This document shows positions 34,316 through 43,320 of a stretch of 64,000 bases of DNA, one piece after another. The translations under genes were made by a program, and so were the position numbers. Position 1 is the first letter of the stretch, and each line of letters starts with the position of its first letter. The notes below the pieces were generated by a model, which worked only from the letters and a program-made list of their open reading frames with translations, made no database searches and was not told the DNA's origin. The stretch is from Geothrix sp. (lineage in GTDB: Bacteria; Acidobacteriota; Holophagae; Holophagales; Holophagaceae): contig JAUXSE010000017.1 in NCBI GenBank assembly GCA_030681515.1, positions 120,015 to 184,014 on the forward strand, written 5' to 3'.

Positions 34316-35935
34316 ATGAAGCTCACCCTCCAGGTTGACGGCGCCCTGCATCCCGTGACGCTCACGGAAGAGGGCGTGACCATCGGCCGGGGCGACCAGG
34401 CGACCATCAAGATGCAGACGAATGCCGTGAGCCGCGTCCACGCCAGGATCTTCCTCAAGGATGGCCAGCCCCACGTGATGGACATGAAGTCCCTCAACGG
34501 CACCTCGCTCAATGGCGTGACGCTGACCGGGCCCGCGCCGCTGCGCCCAGGCGATACGGTGCTGCTGGGCGAGGCCGTGGTGATGTGGGTTCCGGACGGC
34601 GCGAAGGCCGCTCCGGTGGCAGGCCTGAACCTGACGCTGGCGCCCCGGGCCGTGGCCTCGAGGATTTCGCTGGAGGACCGCGCCTTCGACGCCTCCGGCT
34701 CGATCCTCGTGCCCCACGCCAGCCTGGAGGCCATGCTGGCCCAGGCCAGCGGCCAGCACCCGGCGGGGGAGGCGGTGACGCTGTTCCAGCGCCTGGCCAG
34801 CATGGCCGGGACCCTGCTGCGGGCCGCGGGCCTCACCGAGCTTCTGGAATCCGTGATGGGCCTGGTGACGGCCCAGATACCATGCCAGCGGGGCTTCATC
34901 CTGCTGGCGGACCCGGCCGGCGAACTGGTGCCGGAGCTGGTCTGGGAGGAACAGCCGGGTCAGCACATCAACCCCATCAGCCGCACCATCGCCCGCACGG
35001 CCATGCAGGACCGGGTGGCCATCCTCACCACGGACGCCCGCATGGATCCCCGGTTCAGCGCCGGGGAGAGCATCAAGATCCACGGCATCACCTCGGCGCT
35101 CTGCGCGCCGCTCATCGTGGAGGACCAGGCCCTGGGCGTGATCTATCTGGAAACCAGCCTCAACAAGGGCGGCTTCAAACGCGAGGACGAGCACCTGCTG
35201 AGCGCCATGGCGAACTTCGCCGCCGTGGGCATCCAGCGCGAGCGGGAGGCCCGGTTCCGGCAGCGCCTGGAGCGGTACCACAGCCCCCAGGTGGTGGACC
35301 AGATCCTGAAGTCCAGCCAGAACAAGGAGGCGCCGGCCCTACAGGCCCGGCGCTGCGAGATCAGCGTGCTCTTCGCCGACATCTCGGGCTTCACCCGCAT
35401 GAGCGAAGGCATGGAACCCCTGGTGCTGGCGGGCATCCTGAACCGCACCTTCGAGGCCATGATTGACCAGATCTTCAGCCGCGGCGGCACCCTGGACAAG
35501 TACATCGGGGACGCCATCATGGCCTTCTTCGGCGCGCCCAATGCCGATCCCGGCCACGCGCGGCATGCCATCGAGGCGGCGGTCGCCATGCAGGAGGCCC
35601 TGGCGGATCTGAACGCGGCGCGGCCCGAGGGCTACCCCGAGCTGAAGATGCGCATCGGCATCAACAGTGGCGAAGCCTTCGCGGGCGACATCGGCTGCGA
35701 AAAGCGCATGGACTACACCGTCATGGGCAGCACCGTGAACCTGGCTTCGCGCCTGGAGAGCGGCGTGGCCAGGCCCGGCCAGATCGTGGTAGGGCCCCGC
35801 ACCGCGGAACTCGCGGGCACCGAGGGCCTGCGCCAGCTCGGGGCGTTCTCACTCAAGGGCATCGAGCAGGAGGTGCGGCCCTTCGAAGTGCTGTGGGACC
35901 ACGATGCGCCTACGGCGGTGCACGAATTGAAGTAG
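34316..35935 (+). CDS. FHA-GAF class III adenylate/guanylate cyclase
   Basis: 539 aa, MKLTLQVDG start at 34316. FHA domain about 1-95 (VTIGRGDQATIKMQTNAVSRVHARIF, SLNGTSLNGV), which binds phosphothreonine. GAF domain about 160-325 (IPCQRGFILLADPAGE, SALCAPLIVEDQALGVIYLE). Class III cyclase about 360-520: metal-binding Asp in VLFADISGFTRMSEG and in KYIGDAIMAFFGAP, and GCEKRMDYTVMGSTVNLASRLE. The catalytic residues look intact. Substrate (ATP or GTP) cannot be decided by eye. It couples phosphoprotein sensing to a cyclic nucleotide. Confidence 0.9.
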   Translation: MKLTLQVDGALHPVTLTEEGVTIGRGDQATIKMQTNAVSRVHARIFLKDGQPHVMDMKSLNGTSLNGVTLTGPAPLRPGDTVLLGEAVVMWVPDGAKAAPVAGLNLTLAPRAVASRISLEDRAFDASGSILVPHASLEAMLAQASGQHPAGEAVTLFQRLASMAGTLLRAAGLTELLESVMGLVTAQIPCQRGFILLADPAGELVPELVWEEQPGQHINPISRTIARTAMQDRVAILTTDARMDPRFSAGESIKIHGITSALCAPLIVEDQALGVIYLETSLNKGGFKREDEHLLSAMANFAAVGIQREREARFRQRLERYHSPQVVDQILKSSQNKEAPALQARRCEISVLFADISGFTRMSEGMEPLVLAGILNRTFEAMIDQIFSRGGTLDKYIGDAIMAFFGAPNADPGHARHAIEAAVAMQEALADLNAARPEGYPELKMRIGINSGEAFAGDIGCEKRMDYTVMGSTVNLASRLESGVARPGQIVVGPRTAELAGTEGLRQLGAFSLKGIEQEVRPFEVLWDHDAPTAVHELK

Positions 35936-36039
35936 CGGCCCTTGGCCCCCTATCCTTCGTCTCCACTCGCCTCTACACTGGGCCCATCCCCCACCTTTCC
36001 GGGTCGAAACCCGGCAGAACCCGCTCCCAGGAGCCACCC

Positions 36040-36330
36040 ATGAACGACTTCCAGTCCACCGCGCCGATCAAAGCCCACCGGGGCGTGATGCTGCTGATCT
36101 TCGGCATCCTCAGCATCATCTGCTGCTTCATCTTCGGGATCGTTTCCTGGGTCATGGCGAGCAGTGATCTGAAGGCCATGGCGGATGGGCAGATGGACCC
36201 CAGCGGCGAGGGCCTCACCAAGGCGGGGAAGATCCTCGGGATCATCGGGTGCGCTCTGGCCATCCTGTCCATCCTCTGGGTGGTGCTCTTTGGTGGCCTC
36301 GCAGCCATGAGCGCCCTCGGCGGCCGCTGA
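36040..36330 (+). CDS. small two-TM membrane protein (DUF4190-like)
   Basis: 96 aa from ATG 36040 with CAGGAG seven bases upstream. Two TM helices (GVMLLIFGILSIICCFIFGIVSWVM and IIGCALAILSILWVVLFGG) are separated by ASSDLKAMADGQMDPSGEGLTKAGK, the pattern of DUF4190 proteins. Function unknown. A TACACT -10-like box lies near 35975. Confidence 0.75.
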   Translation: MNDFQSTAPIKAHRGVMLLIFGILSIICCFIFGIVSWVMASSDLKAMADGQMDPSGEGLTKAGKILGIIGCALAILSILWVVLFGGLAAMSALGGR

Positions 36331-36333
36331 CCG

Positions 36334-36744
36334 GTGAACCCTCGCTGGGTGCGGGCCCCCCGGGTGCCACGGCCCCCGGTCTGGGCCGCGATCCTGGCCG
36401 GGTTCTGGGTGCTGCTGGTGCTGGGGGGCGTCCTGCTGGAATCGCGAGGCGCCCCGGCCCAGGAAACCTGCCTGCTTCATCGCATGACCGGCCAGCCCTG
36501 TCCCACCTGCGGCAGCACGCGGGTGGTGCTGGGATTCCTCAGCGGTGGCTGGGCGGAAGCCTTTCTGATGAATCCCCTGGTGGCCTCCGGTTTGATCTTG
36601 GGCGGCCTGTGGTTTGGGATCCGGCTGGCATCCGGCCGTACGCTCCACCTGGAGCTGTCACCCCTTGAGCGCCGCGTGGCACTGGTCGTCGGCCTGGGGG
36701 CCCTGCTGGCGAACTGGGCCTGGGTGCTGCGACATCAGGCCTGA
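36334..36744 (+). CDS. DUF2752 membrane protein
   Basis: 136 aa from a GTG at 36334, 3 bp after the previous stop. The segment CLLHRMTGQPCPTCGSTRVVLGFLSGGW contains the CPxCGxTR core of DUF2752. Three TM helices. The family is common in Gram-negative bacteria and has no established role. Its 3' end overlaps the converging dcd gene by 10 bp. Confidence 0.85.
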   Translation: MNPRWVRAPRVPRPPVWAAILAGFWVLLVLGGVLLESRGAPAQETCLLHRMTGQPCPTCGSTRVVLGFLSGGWAEAFLMNPLVASGLILGGLWFGIRLASGRTLHLELSPLERRVALVVGLGALLANWAWVLRHQA

Positions 36745-37274
36745 TCGGGGCTTTTCACGAAATCCTTCCACAGCATTGACGCCTGGATGCCGGAATTGCG
36801 CTGGTACTTGCCGGAGTCGTAGCTGTCGTAGGCACCACTGATGGTGTGGTAGAAGATCTGGCAGATGGCCACGCCCCCGTAGATGCGCACGGGCTGGATG
36901 CAGCTGATCTCCAGGGTCCAGAAACCGCAGAAGCCGATGTCGCCGAAGCCGGCGGTGACGTGGACGAAGAGCCCGAGCCTGCCCACGCTGCTGCGCCCTT
37001 CGAGCATGGGCACCATGCCGTGGGTCTCGGTGTATTCCGCCGTGCGGCCCAGGTAGAGCTTTCCGGGTCGCAGCAGCAGGCCTTCGGCGGGGATCTTGAG
37101 GAACTCGATGCCGTTGGGTTTCGCCATGTCCAGTTCGGGCTCGGTGTAGACCGCCAGATCCTCGCCCAGGCGCAGGTTGTAGCTGTTGGGGTTCAACTGA
37201 TCATCGCGCCAGGGATCAATGCGGATGCGCCCCTGGGCCCTGGCTTCGACGATCTGCCTGCCGGTGAGGATCAT
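36735..37274 (-). CDS. dcd: dCTP deaminase
   Basis: Converts dCTP to dUTP (or, in bifunctional forms, dUMP), feeding dTTP synthesis. 179 aa. QLNPNSYNLRLG, then EGRSSVGRLGLFVHVTAGFGDIGFCGFWTLE with the catalytic Glu region, and GKYQRNSGIQASMLWKDF at the C-terminus. The family is trimeric. Confidence 0.9.
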   Translation of the reverse strand: MILTGRQIVEARAQGRIRIDPWRDDQLNPNSYNLRLGEDLAVYTEPELDMAKPNGIEFLKIPAEGLLLRPGKLYLGRTAEYTETHGMVPMLEGRSSVGRLGLFVHVTAGFGDIGFCGFWTLEISCIQPVRIYGGVAICQIFYHTISGAYDSYDSGKYQRNSGIQASMLWKDFVKSPDQA

Positions 37275-37302
37275 GCGGCGGGTTCCGGCCGTCCCGGTTC
37301 CA

Positions 37303-38304
37303 TCAGCGGTCCACCTTGATGCAGACCGATTTGCTGATCATGTCGCCGATGTGCTTGCGCTCACTGCCGAGCACCAGCAGGTAGAGGAAGGTGAAGTTCA
37401 GGATATGGCCCACGCGGCGCAGGATGGCGGTTCCGAAATCAATGCGCCCCTTCGGATCGTCCTCGGGGACGATGCGCAGCTTCATGATCTTCTTGCCGAA
37501 GGATCCGCCGAAGTGGCTTTCGCAGTACGGAATGAAGAGGAAGCCGTAGGCGAATCCGACGAGCCCGATCAGCGGGAAGATGACGCATCCCAGGAATGGA
37601 ATGAAGGCGAGCACGAAGGCGGCGAAGTAGAGGCCGATCACGGGCACCACGTCTATCAGCACCGCCACCAGCCGCGTAAGGAAATCCCCCCGTTCTCCCG
37701 TGGGCTGGGCGTCGTCGGGAATGGGCGGAAGGAAGTCCGTGATGAATCCCGGGAGGACGAAGCCGCCGGAGGCTGGAGGGACCGGGGGGGGCCGGTACGC
37801 CTGAAAGGGCGCCACGGGGGGCATGGACGGCCTGGCGGCGGGGGTTGGCACGGGGCCCGTGGCGGCCTGGTCCTGGATCTGGATTTTCGGTTCGGGGTTG
37901 GCGACGGGGGCCTTGCCGGTGTGGATGGCCGCTAGCTGGTCGGCGGACATGCGCACGGTGCCGATGGGCACCGGGGGCGCATCCTGGGCGCTGATGGCCA
38001 CCGTGGGGCTGACTTCGGGGCGGGGGTCCTGGAAGGTGAGCTGCACCTGCCCGAGGGTGATGCGGTCCCCGTCCTGGAGGGGGGAGGATTGCACCCGGTT
38101 GCCGTTCACCAGCACGCCGTTGCTGCTCTGGAGGTCCTGGACCTCGTAGCCGCCGCCCACCTTGCGGATCACGCAGTGGTGGCGGCTGATGCTGGGATCC
38201 GGAAGGCGGAGCGTGTTATCCAGCTCCCGGCCCATGTGGACTTCGGTGTCCACGATTTCGAACTCTCGGACGCCCGCGCTTTCGTGCACCAGCAGTTTGG
38301 CCAT
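37303..38304 (-). CDS. FHA-RDD membrane protein
   Basis: 333 aa, MAKLLVHESAG start at 38304. FHA domain about 1-90 (HMGRELDNTLRLPDPSISRHHCVI, QSSNGVLVNGNRV). A Pro-rich linker (about 110-185) with PPVPPASGG follows, then an RDD domain with three TM helices (GDFLTRLVAVLIDVVPVIGLYFAAFVLAF, SFGKKIMKLRIV). It probably binds a phosphothreonine partner at the membrane. Divergent from the MglA GTPase gene (138 bp between starts). Confidence 0.85.
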   Translation of the reverse strand: MAKLLVHESAGVREFEIVDTEVHMGRELDNTLRLPDPSISRHHCVIRKVGGGYEVQDLQSSNGVLVNGNRVQSSPLQDGDRITLGQVQLTFQDPRPEVSPTVAISAQDAPPVPIGTVRMSADQLAAIHTGKAPVANPEPKIQIQDQAATGPVPTPAARPSMPPVAPFQAYRPPPVPPASGGFVLPGFITDFLPPIPDDAQPTGERGDFLTRLVAVLIDVVPVIGLYFAAFVLAFIPFLGCVIFPLIGLVGFAYGFLFIPYCESHFGGSFGKKIMKLRIVPEDDPKGRIDFGTAILRRVGHILNFTFLYLLVLGSERKHIGDMISKSVCIKVDR

Positions 38305-38387
38305 GGAAACCCTCGGGGATGATGGGATGGGCGGAAGTGTAGCGCATCCCCGCCGGAGTGCGATAGATCGTGGATTCCGGTTCTTTC

Positions 38388-38416
38388 TTGACGGGGTGGG
38401 GCGGACCCGCCAATCT
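38388..38416 (+). promoter_or_regulatory. candidate sigma-70 promoter of the MglA-like gene
   Basis: TTGACG (38388-38393) and CAATCT (38411-38416) separated by exactly 17 bp, 27 bp before the ATG at 38443. The -35 box is strong, the -10 box poor. Confidence 0.4.
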
Positions 38417-38442
38417 TCCCGGAAGACACTGAAGGTGCAGGC

Positions 38443-39315
38443 ATGGTGCTTTTCAACGCGGCCACCAAGGAATTGACGGCCAAGATCGTCTTCTATGGGC
38501 CCGGCTTGTGCGGGAAGACGACCAATCTCCAGCACGTCTACGACACGCTTCCCCGGGACGGACGCGGCAAGATGCTGTCCCTGGCCACCCAGACGGATCG
38601 CACCCTCTTCTTCGACTTCCTCCCCATCGAGCTGGGCACCATCCGGGGCATGAAGACCCGCATCCAGCTCTACACGGTGCCGGGCCAGGTCTTCTACGAC
38701 GCCACCCGCAAGCTGGTGCTGCGCGGGGCCGATGCGGTGGTCTTCGTGGCGGATTCCCAGGCCCCGGCCCTGGAAAGCAACAAGGAAAGCTTCCAGAACC
38801 TCATTGCCAACCTCAAGGATCAGGGCACGGACCTGGAGAAGATCCCCCATGTGATCCAGTGGAACAAGCGGGACACGCCCAACGCCCTCCCCGTGGAGAC
38901 GCTGAACCGCGAGATCAACCTCTTCGGCGCCCCCACCTTCGAGGCTTGCGCCATGCGCGGCGAAGGCGTGAAGGAGACGCTCACGGGCGTGGCCAGGCTG
39001 GTGCTGAAAAGCCTCGCGGAACGGTACGGCGGGGGCGTGGTGGAAGAACCTCCGGTGCTGATGGGCGGGCCGTTCGTGTCCCCGCCGAGGACGTCGTTCG
39101 AATCCACGAAGCCCCTTGAGGTGGAAGAGATCTCCGCCGGTGAGCTGCTTGAGGAGATAGACGAGATCCCGGCCGAAACCGGTCCCTCGGCCCATGCCCC
39201 GGCACCCTCGCATATGCCCCACAGCAGCGTGGTCGAGGTCCCGGTCGTGCTGGACCGCAGCCTCTTCAGCGGCGAGTCTCCCGTTGAGATAAGGCTGAAG
39301 CTATATATCAAGTAA
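38443..39315 (+). CDS. mglA: MglA-type small GTPase
   Basis: A Ras-like GTPase of the MglA group, which sets cell polarity and controls type IV pili or gliding. 290 aa. P-loop GPGLCGKTTN, switch II YTVPGQVFYDATRK, base-recognition WNKRD. The usual MglA is about 195 aa; residues about 200-290 are an extra acidic, Pro/Ser-rich tail (EVEEISAGELLEEIDEIPAE) ending in a short beta-like segment. GAAGGTG upstream of ATG 38443. No mglB (roadblock) gene is adjacent. The FHA-RDD gene diverges from it. Confidence 0.85.
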   Translation: MVLFNAATKELTAKIVFYGPGLCGKTTNLQHVYDTLPRDGRGKMLSLATQTDRTLFFDFLPIELGTIRGMKTRIQLYTVPGQVFYDATRKLVLRGADAVVFVADSQAPALESNKESFQNLIANLKDQGTDLEKIPHVIQWNKRDTPNALPVETLNREINLFGAPTFEACAMRGEGVKETLTGVARLVLKSLAERYGGGVVEEPPVLMGGPFVSPPRTSFESTKPLEVEEISAGELLEEIDEIPAETGPSAHAPAPSHMPHSSVVEVPVVLDRSLFSGESPVEIRLKLYIK

Positions 39316-39471
39316 GGCTTCAGGCCTCAGGCTCCAGGCTTCAGTTACGATGGGTGGCGGCCTGTGGGCCGCACCGTTTCCCCCTTTTGGGCCGTGGTTC
39401 TCAGAACGGCCGTTCACAACTCCACGGCTCCTTCTTTCTTGAAGCCTGGAGCCAGAAGCCAGAAGCCAGAT
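39315..39471. repeat. GGCTTCA palindromic element, copy 2 (about 157 bp)
   Basis: Homologous to 17093-17248. Left arm 39315-39344 (GGCTTCA/GGCCTCA words), right arm 39439-39471 (GAAGCCTG, AGAAGCC words). The interior again has GGTGGCGGCCTGTGGGCCGC and a GGGCCGTGG/CCACGGCTC stem. It begins at the mglA stop codon and ends 38 bp before gltX. Confidence 0.8.
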
Positions 39472-39508
39472 TCGGGCACACTGGGAGTTTGGAATCTGAG
39501 GCTCCCCC

Positions 39509-41002
39509 ATGTCCCGCCAGGTCGTCACCCGTTTCGCCCCGTCCCCCACCGGCATGTTGCACATCGGCGGGGTGCGCACGGCGCTGTTCTGCTGGCTGTT
39601 CGCCCGCAGGCACGGGGGGCGCTTCATCCTGCGCATCGAGGACACGGACCTGTCCCGCAGCACGGACGACAACATCCGCATCATCGAGGACGGCATGGCC
39701 TGGTGCGGCCTGGACTGGGACGAGGGCCCCATCCTGGGCGATCCCGGACACTGGAAGGGCCCCCACGGCCCCTACCGCCAGATGCAGCGGATGGATCTCT
39801 ACAGGACCAAGATCCAGGAACTGCTCGACAAGGGCCTGGCCTACCGCTGCCGCTGTTCGCGCGAGATGCTTGAGGAACGGCGCCGAACCGTCGAGACCGC
39901 CGGCAGGGTCTTCCAGTACGACCGGGGCATGGATGCGGGGAAGGGCTGCGCCGGCGCGAACCACGATGCCAGCCAGCCCGCCGCCATCCGGTTCCGGATG
40001 CCCCTCGGCGATTCGCCGATCCTGGATGCCGGCGACATCGTGGTCAAGGATCTCATCAAGGGTGACACCCGTTTCCCGGCGGGCAGCCTGGACGACTGGA
40101 TCATCGCCCGCACCGGGGCCGGGCCCGGCGACATCGGTGTCCCCACCTACAATTTCTGCGTGGTGGTGGACGATACCCACATGGAAGTGACCCACGTGAT
40201 CCGCGGCGACGACCACCTGAACAACACGCCCAAGCAGATCCCCCTCTTCGCCGCCTTCGGCACCGCCCCGCCGGCCTTCGCCCACGTGCCCATGATCCTG
40301 GGCGCGGACGGCGCGAAACTGAGCAAGCGGCACGGCGCCACCAGCATCACCGAGTACCAGGCCATGGGGCTGCTGCCTTCCGCCGTGCGCCTGGCCCTGG
40401 CGCGGCTTTCCTGGACGCCCAAGATCCACGGCAAGGCCGTGGAGAGCGCCGAGGAGGAACTGCTCACGGACGAGCAGATGATCCAGCTCTTCGACCTGGC
40501 GGATTGCCAGAAGAGCCCCGCCCGCTTCGACATGGACAAGCTCCAGTGGCTGAACCAGAAGCTCATCCAGCGGGCCTCCTGGCAGGAGCTGGAACCTCAT
40601 CTGCGGCCCTTCATGCCGGAGGCCTGGCAGGGCAAGCCGGACGCCTGGAAGGCCCAGGCCATCCAGGCCACCCAGAAGGGCAAGTCGCTGACGGACATGG
40701 CGGAGGCGCTCCGCTTCGCCTTCGAGCGGCCCGAGGTCTTCGACGAAAAGGCCGTGGAGAAGTTCATGACGGCGGCCGTCCAGCCCGCCCTGCGCGAGGT
40801 CGGCGCCCTTACGGACTACAGCCACGAAGGCCTGGAGGCCGGCTTCAACGACATCCTGGAACGGCACGGTCTCAAGACCAAGGACCTGGCCCAGGCCCTC
40901 CGCGTGGCCCTCTGCGGCAGGCCCGTCAGTCCAGGGATCTACGACACCCTGATGCTCGTGGGACGCGACGAGGTGGTGGCGCGATTGGACAGGTGGGTGT
41001 GA
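39509..41002 (+). CDS. gltX: glutamyl-tRNA synthetase
   Basis: Charges tRNA-Glu with glutamate. 497 aa. The class I HIGH signature is HIGG in TRFAPSPTGMLHIGGVRTAL; KMSKS is KLSKRHGATS. LRIEDTD is also typical. The Cys motif of a zinc-binding insertion is only partly seen (CRCSREM). Its stop overlaps the next gene as TGATG. Confidence 0.95.
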   Translation: MSRQVVTRFAPSPTGMLHIGGVRTALFCWLFARRHGGRFILRIEDTDLSRSTDDNIRIIEDGMAWCGLDWDEGPILGDPGHWKGPHGPYRQMQRMDLYRTKIQELLDKGLAYRCRCSREMLEERRRTVETAGRVFQYDRGMDAGKGCAGANHDASQPAAIRFRMPLGDSPILDAGDIVVKDLIKGDTRFPAGSLDDWIIARTGAGPGDIGVPTYNFCVVVDDTHMEVTHVIRGDDHLNNTPKQIPLFAAFGTAPPAFAHVPMILGADGAKLSKRHGATSITEYQAMGLLPSAVRLALARLSWTPKIHGKAVESAEEELLTDEQMIQLFDLADCQKSPARFDMDKLQWLNQKLIQRASWQELEPHLRPFMPEAWQGKPDAWKAQAIQATQKGKSLTDMAEALRFAFERPEVFDEKAVEKFMTAAVQPALREVGALTDYSHEGLEAGFNDILERHGLKTKDLAQALRVALCGRPVSPGIYDTLMLVGRDEVVARLDRWV

Positions 41003-41346
41003 TGGACCTTCAGGAATTCACCCACATCACGCTCACGGTGCTGGAGGACCAGGGCACGGCGGCCTACGCGCCCACCCTCATCGCCGGGGAGACGGTGCAG
41101 GTGATCCAGGGCATTCCCGAGGGGATGGATCACCGGGAAGCGATCCAGGAGACCATCCTCCGTCTCGGCCTCGAACAATCCGACTTCTACTTCGGGGTGA
41201 GATCCGGCCCCGGCGAGGTCACCACGGGTTTCCACACGGCCGTCAGCACCCGGTTCCAGCGCATCTTGGAACTGCACACGGGATTCGTCGTATCGGATCT
41301 GGAGGACTGCGCCTGGTGGACCCTGGGGCAGGGACGGGACCAGTAG
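41002..41346 (+). CDS. hypothetical protein between gltX and glnS, 114 aa
   Basis: ATG 41002 shares a base with the gltX stop (TGATG), so it is translationally coupled. Soluble and acidic. The pattern includes FTHITLTVLEDQGTAAYAPTLI and GLEQSDFYFGVRSGPGEVTTGF, mixed alpha/beta. No family recognised. Its position between two tRNA-synthetase genes suggests a translation link, but nothing in the protein shows this. Confidence 0.65.
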   Translation: MDLQEFTHITLTVLEDQGTAAYAPTLIAGETVQVIQGIPEGMDHREAIQETILRLGLEQSDFYFGVRSGPGEVTTGFHTAVSTRFQRILELHTGFVVSDLEDCAWWTLGQGRDQ

Positions 41347-41388
41347 CCATTCCCGGGTATCTTGGAGGTTTGCATCCTGTGAGCCCTG

Positions 41389-43098
41389 ATGTCCGCTGAC
41401 CTGCCCGTTCCCGAACCCAGGAATCTCCACTTCATCGAGGAGATCGTCGAGGCGGACCGCGTCTCGGGCAAGCACGGGGGCCGCGTGCTCACGCGCTTCC
41501 CCCCGGAACCCAACGGCTACCTGCACATCGGCCATGCCAAGAGCATCTGCCTGAACTTCGGCCTGGCGAAGGCCTACGGCGGCGCCACCAATCTGCGCTT
41601 CGACGATACCAATCCAGTGAAGGAGGACGTCGAATACGTGGATTCCATCCGCGAGGACGTCCAGTGGCTGGGCTTCCAGTGGAAGGGCGAGCACTATGCC
41701 TCGGACTACTTCCCCTTCATGTACGACTACGCGGAATACCTGATCCAGCAGGGCAGGGCCTATGTCTGCGATCTGTCCGAGGCCGAGATCCGCGAGTACC
41801 GCGGCAACTTCCACGCGCCGGGCAAGGCGAGCCCCTATCGGGATCGCAGCCCCGGGGAAAGCCTGGACCTCTTCCGCCGCATGAAGGCCGGCGAGTTCCC
41901 GGACGGTTTCCGGGTGCTGCGGGCCAGGATTGATATGCAAAGCGGCAACATGAACCTGCGCGACCCGCTCATGTACCGCATCCGCCGGGCCCACCACCAC
42001 CGCACCGGCGACACCTGGTGCATCTACCCCATGTACGACTACGCCCACGGCGTATCGGACGCCATCGAGACCATCACCCACTCCATCTGCACCCTGGAGT
42101 TCGAGGATCACCGTCCGCTCTACGACTGGTTCCTGGCGCAGGACGTGGACGGCAGGTTCTTCCAGCGCCCCCTGCCGCGGCAGATCGAGTTCGCCCGCCT
42201 GAACCTCACCTACACGGTGATGAGCAAGCGCCGCCTGCTCCAGCTGGTGCAGGACGGCATCGTGAGCGGCTGGGATGATCCCCGCATGCCCACCATCTGC
42301 GGCCTGCGACGGCGGGGCTACACGCCCGAGTCCATCCGGGCCTTCGCCGAGCGGGTGGGCGTGGCCAGGCGCGACATGGTGGCCGATGTGGGCCTGCTGG
42401 AGTTCTGCATCCGCGAGGATCTGGAGAAGCGGGCCCCCCGCCGCATGGCCGTGCTGCGCCCCCTGAAGGTGGTCATCACGAACATGACCGATGCCGAAGC
42501 CTTCGAGGTGGAGGTGGCCAACCATCCCGAGGATGCCTCCATGGGCACCCGGCGCCTGCCCTTCACCCGGGAGATCTTCATTGACCAGGATGATTTCCGC
42601 GAAGAAGCCCCCAAGAAGTGGTTCCGCCTGGCCTCGGGCGCCGAGGTGCGCCTGCGGGGCGCCTGCCTGATCACCTGCCGGGAGGTCCTCAAGGACGCCG
42701 CCGGGACCGTGGTGGAGCTGCGTTGCGAATGGGATCCCGCCAGCCGGGGCGGCAATGCGCCGGACGGCCGCAAGGTGAGGGGCACCCTCCACTGGGTGAG
42801 CGCCGCCCATGCCGTGAAGGCCGAAGTGCGGCTCTACGAGACCCTCTTCAGCCAGGAGGACCCCATGAAGGTGTCCGAGGGCCAGGATTGGAAAACCCTC
42901 CTGAACCCAGGAAGCCTCGATGTCCTGGCCGAGGCCTGGGTCGAGCCCAGCCTGGCCCAGGCTCTGCCGGGCGAGCGCTTCCAGTTCGAGCGGACGGGCT
43001 ACTTCGCCGTGGATGCGGATTCCCGCCCCGGGAAGCCGGTCTTCAACCGCACCGTGGGGTTGAAGGATTCGTGGAGCAAGATCGAAGCGAAGGGATGA
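41389..43098 (+). CDS. glnS: glutaminyl-tRNA synthetase
   Basis: Charges tRNA-Gln directly. 569 aa. HIGH is HIGHAKS in [21 protein letters not shown] is VMSKRRL. The C-terminal anticodon-binding beta-barrels are complete. Presence of glnS means the Glu-tRNA-Gln amidation route may be dispensable here. Followed by a bidirectional terminator. Confidence 0.95.
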   Translation: MSADLPVPEPRNLHFIEEIVEADRVSGKHGGRVLTRFPPEPNGYLHIGHAKSICLNFGLAKAYGGATNLRFDDTNPVKEDVEYVDSIREDVQWLGFQWKGEHYASDYFPFMYDYAEYLIQQGRAYVCDLSEAEIREYRGNFHAPGKASPYRDRSPGESLDLFRRMKAGEFPDGFRVLRARIDMQSGNMNLRDPLMYRIRRAHHHRTGDTWCIYPMYDYAHGVSDAIETITHSICTLEFEDHRPLYDWFLAQDVDGRFFQRPLPRQIEFARLNLTYTVMSKRRLLQLVQDGIVSGWDDPRMPTICGLRRRGYTPESIRAFAERVGVARRDMVADVGLLEFCIREDLEKRAPRRMAVLRPLKVVITNMTDAEAFEVEVANHPEDASMGTRRLPFTREIFIDQDDFREEAPKKWFRLASGAEVRLRGACLITCREVLKDAAGTVVELRCEWDPASRGGNAPDGRKVRGTLHWVSAAHAVKAEVRLYETLFSQEDPMKVSEGQDWKTLLNPGSLDVLAEAWVEPSLAQALPGERFQFERTGYFAVDADSRPGKPVFNRTVGLKDSWSKIEAKG

Positions 43099-43127
43099 AA
43101 AATCGCGGGCTGGGCCCACGATTTTTC
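43097..43127. terminator. terminator after glnS
   Basis: GAAAAATCGCGGGC-TGG-GCCCACGATTTTTC: a 14-bp stem with one mismatch, flanked by A and T runs. Confidence 0.85.
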
Positions 43128-43175
43128 TGGGGCGCGGCCATGCCGCGCTGAAATTCTTTGCTTTTCACTAACTCG

Positions 43176-43196
43176 GGCGCGCCAGCGCCCGAGCCC
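43176..43196. repeat. hairpin upstream of nuoH
   Basis: TCGGGCGC-GCCA-GCGCCCGA, an 8-bp perfect stem. It lies in the 222-bp gap between glnS and nuoH after another short stem near 43133-43151 (GCGCGG/CCGCGC). A -10-like tgctaggct follows near 43270-43278. Confidence 0.5.
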
Positions 43197-43320
43197 AGGG
43201 CTGTGACCCAGGTCGCATCACTGTCCCTGGGGTTCTTTCCCTCCGTGTCGTGAAGGGCGGGCCTCTGCTAGGCTCGATGGGTTGGGCCTCCCCGGGGGCG
43301 GCCCTGCCGGGAAGCCGCCC

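Noticed and set aside
35893..36039. N-terminal extension of the DUF4190-like protein
   Set aside because: The extension overlaps the cyclase gene's end and lacks conserved pattern; ATG 36040 has a good ribosome-binding site.
40939..43119. 726-residue open frame on the minus strand
   Set aside because: Antisense to glnS and the end of gltX, without any motif.
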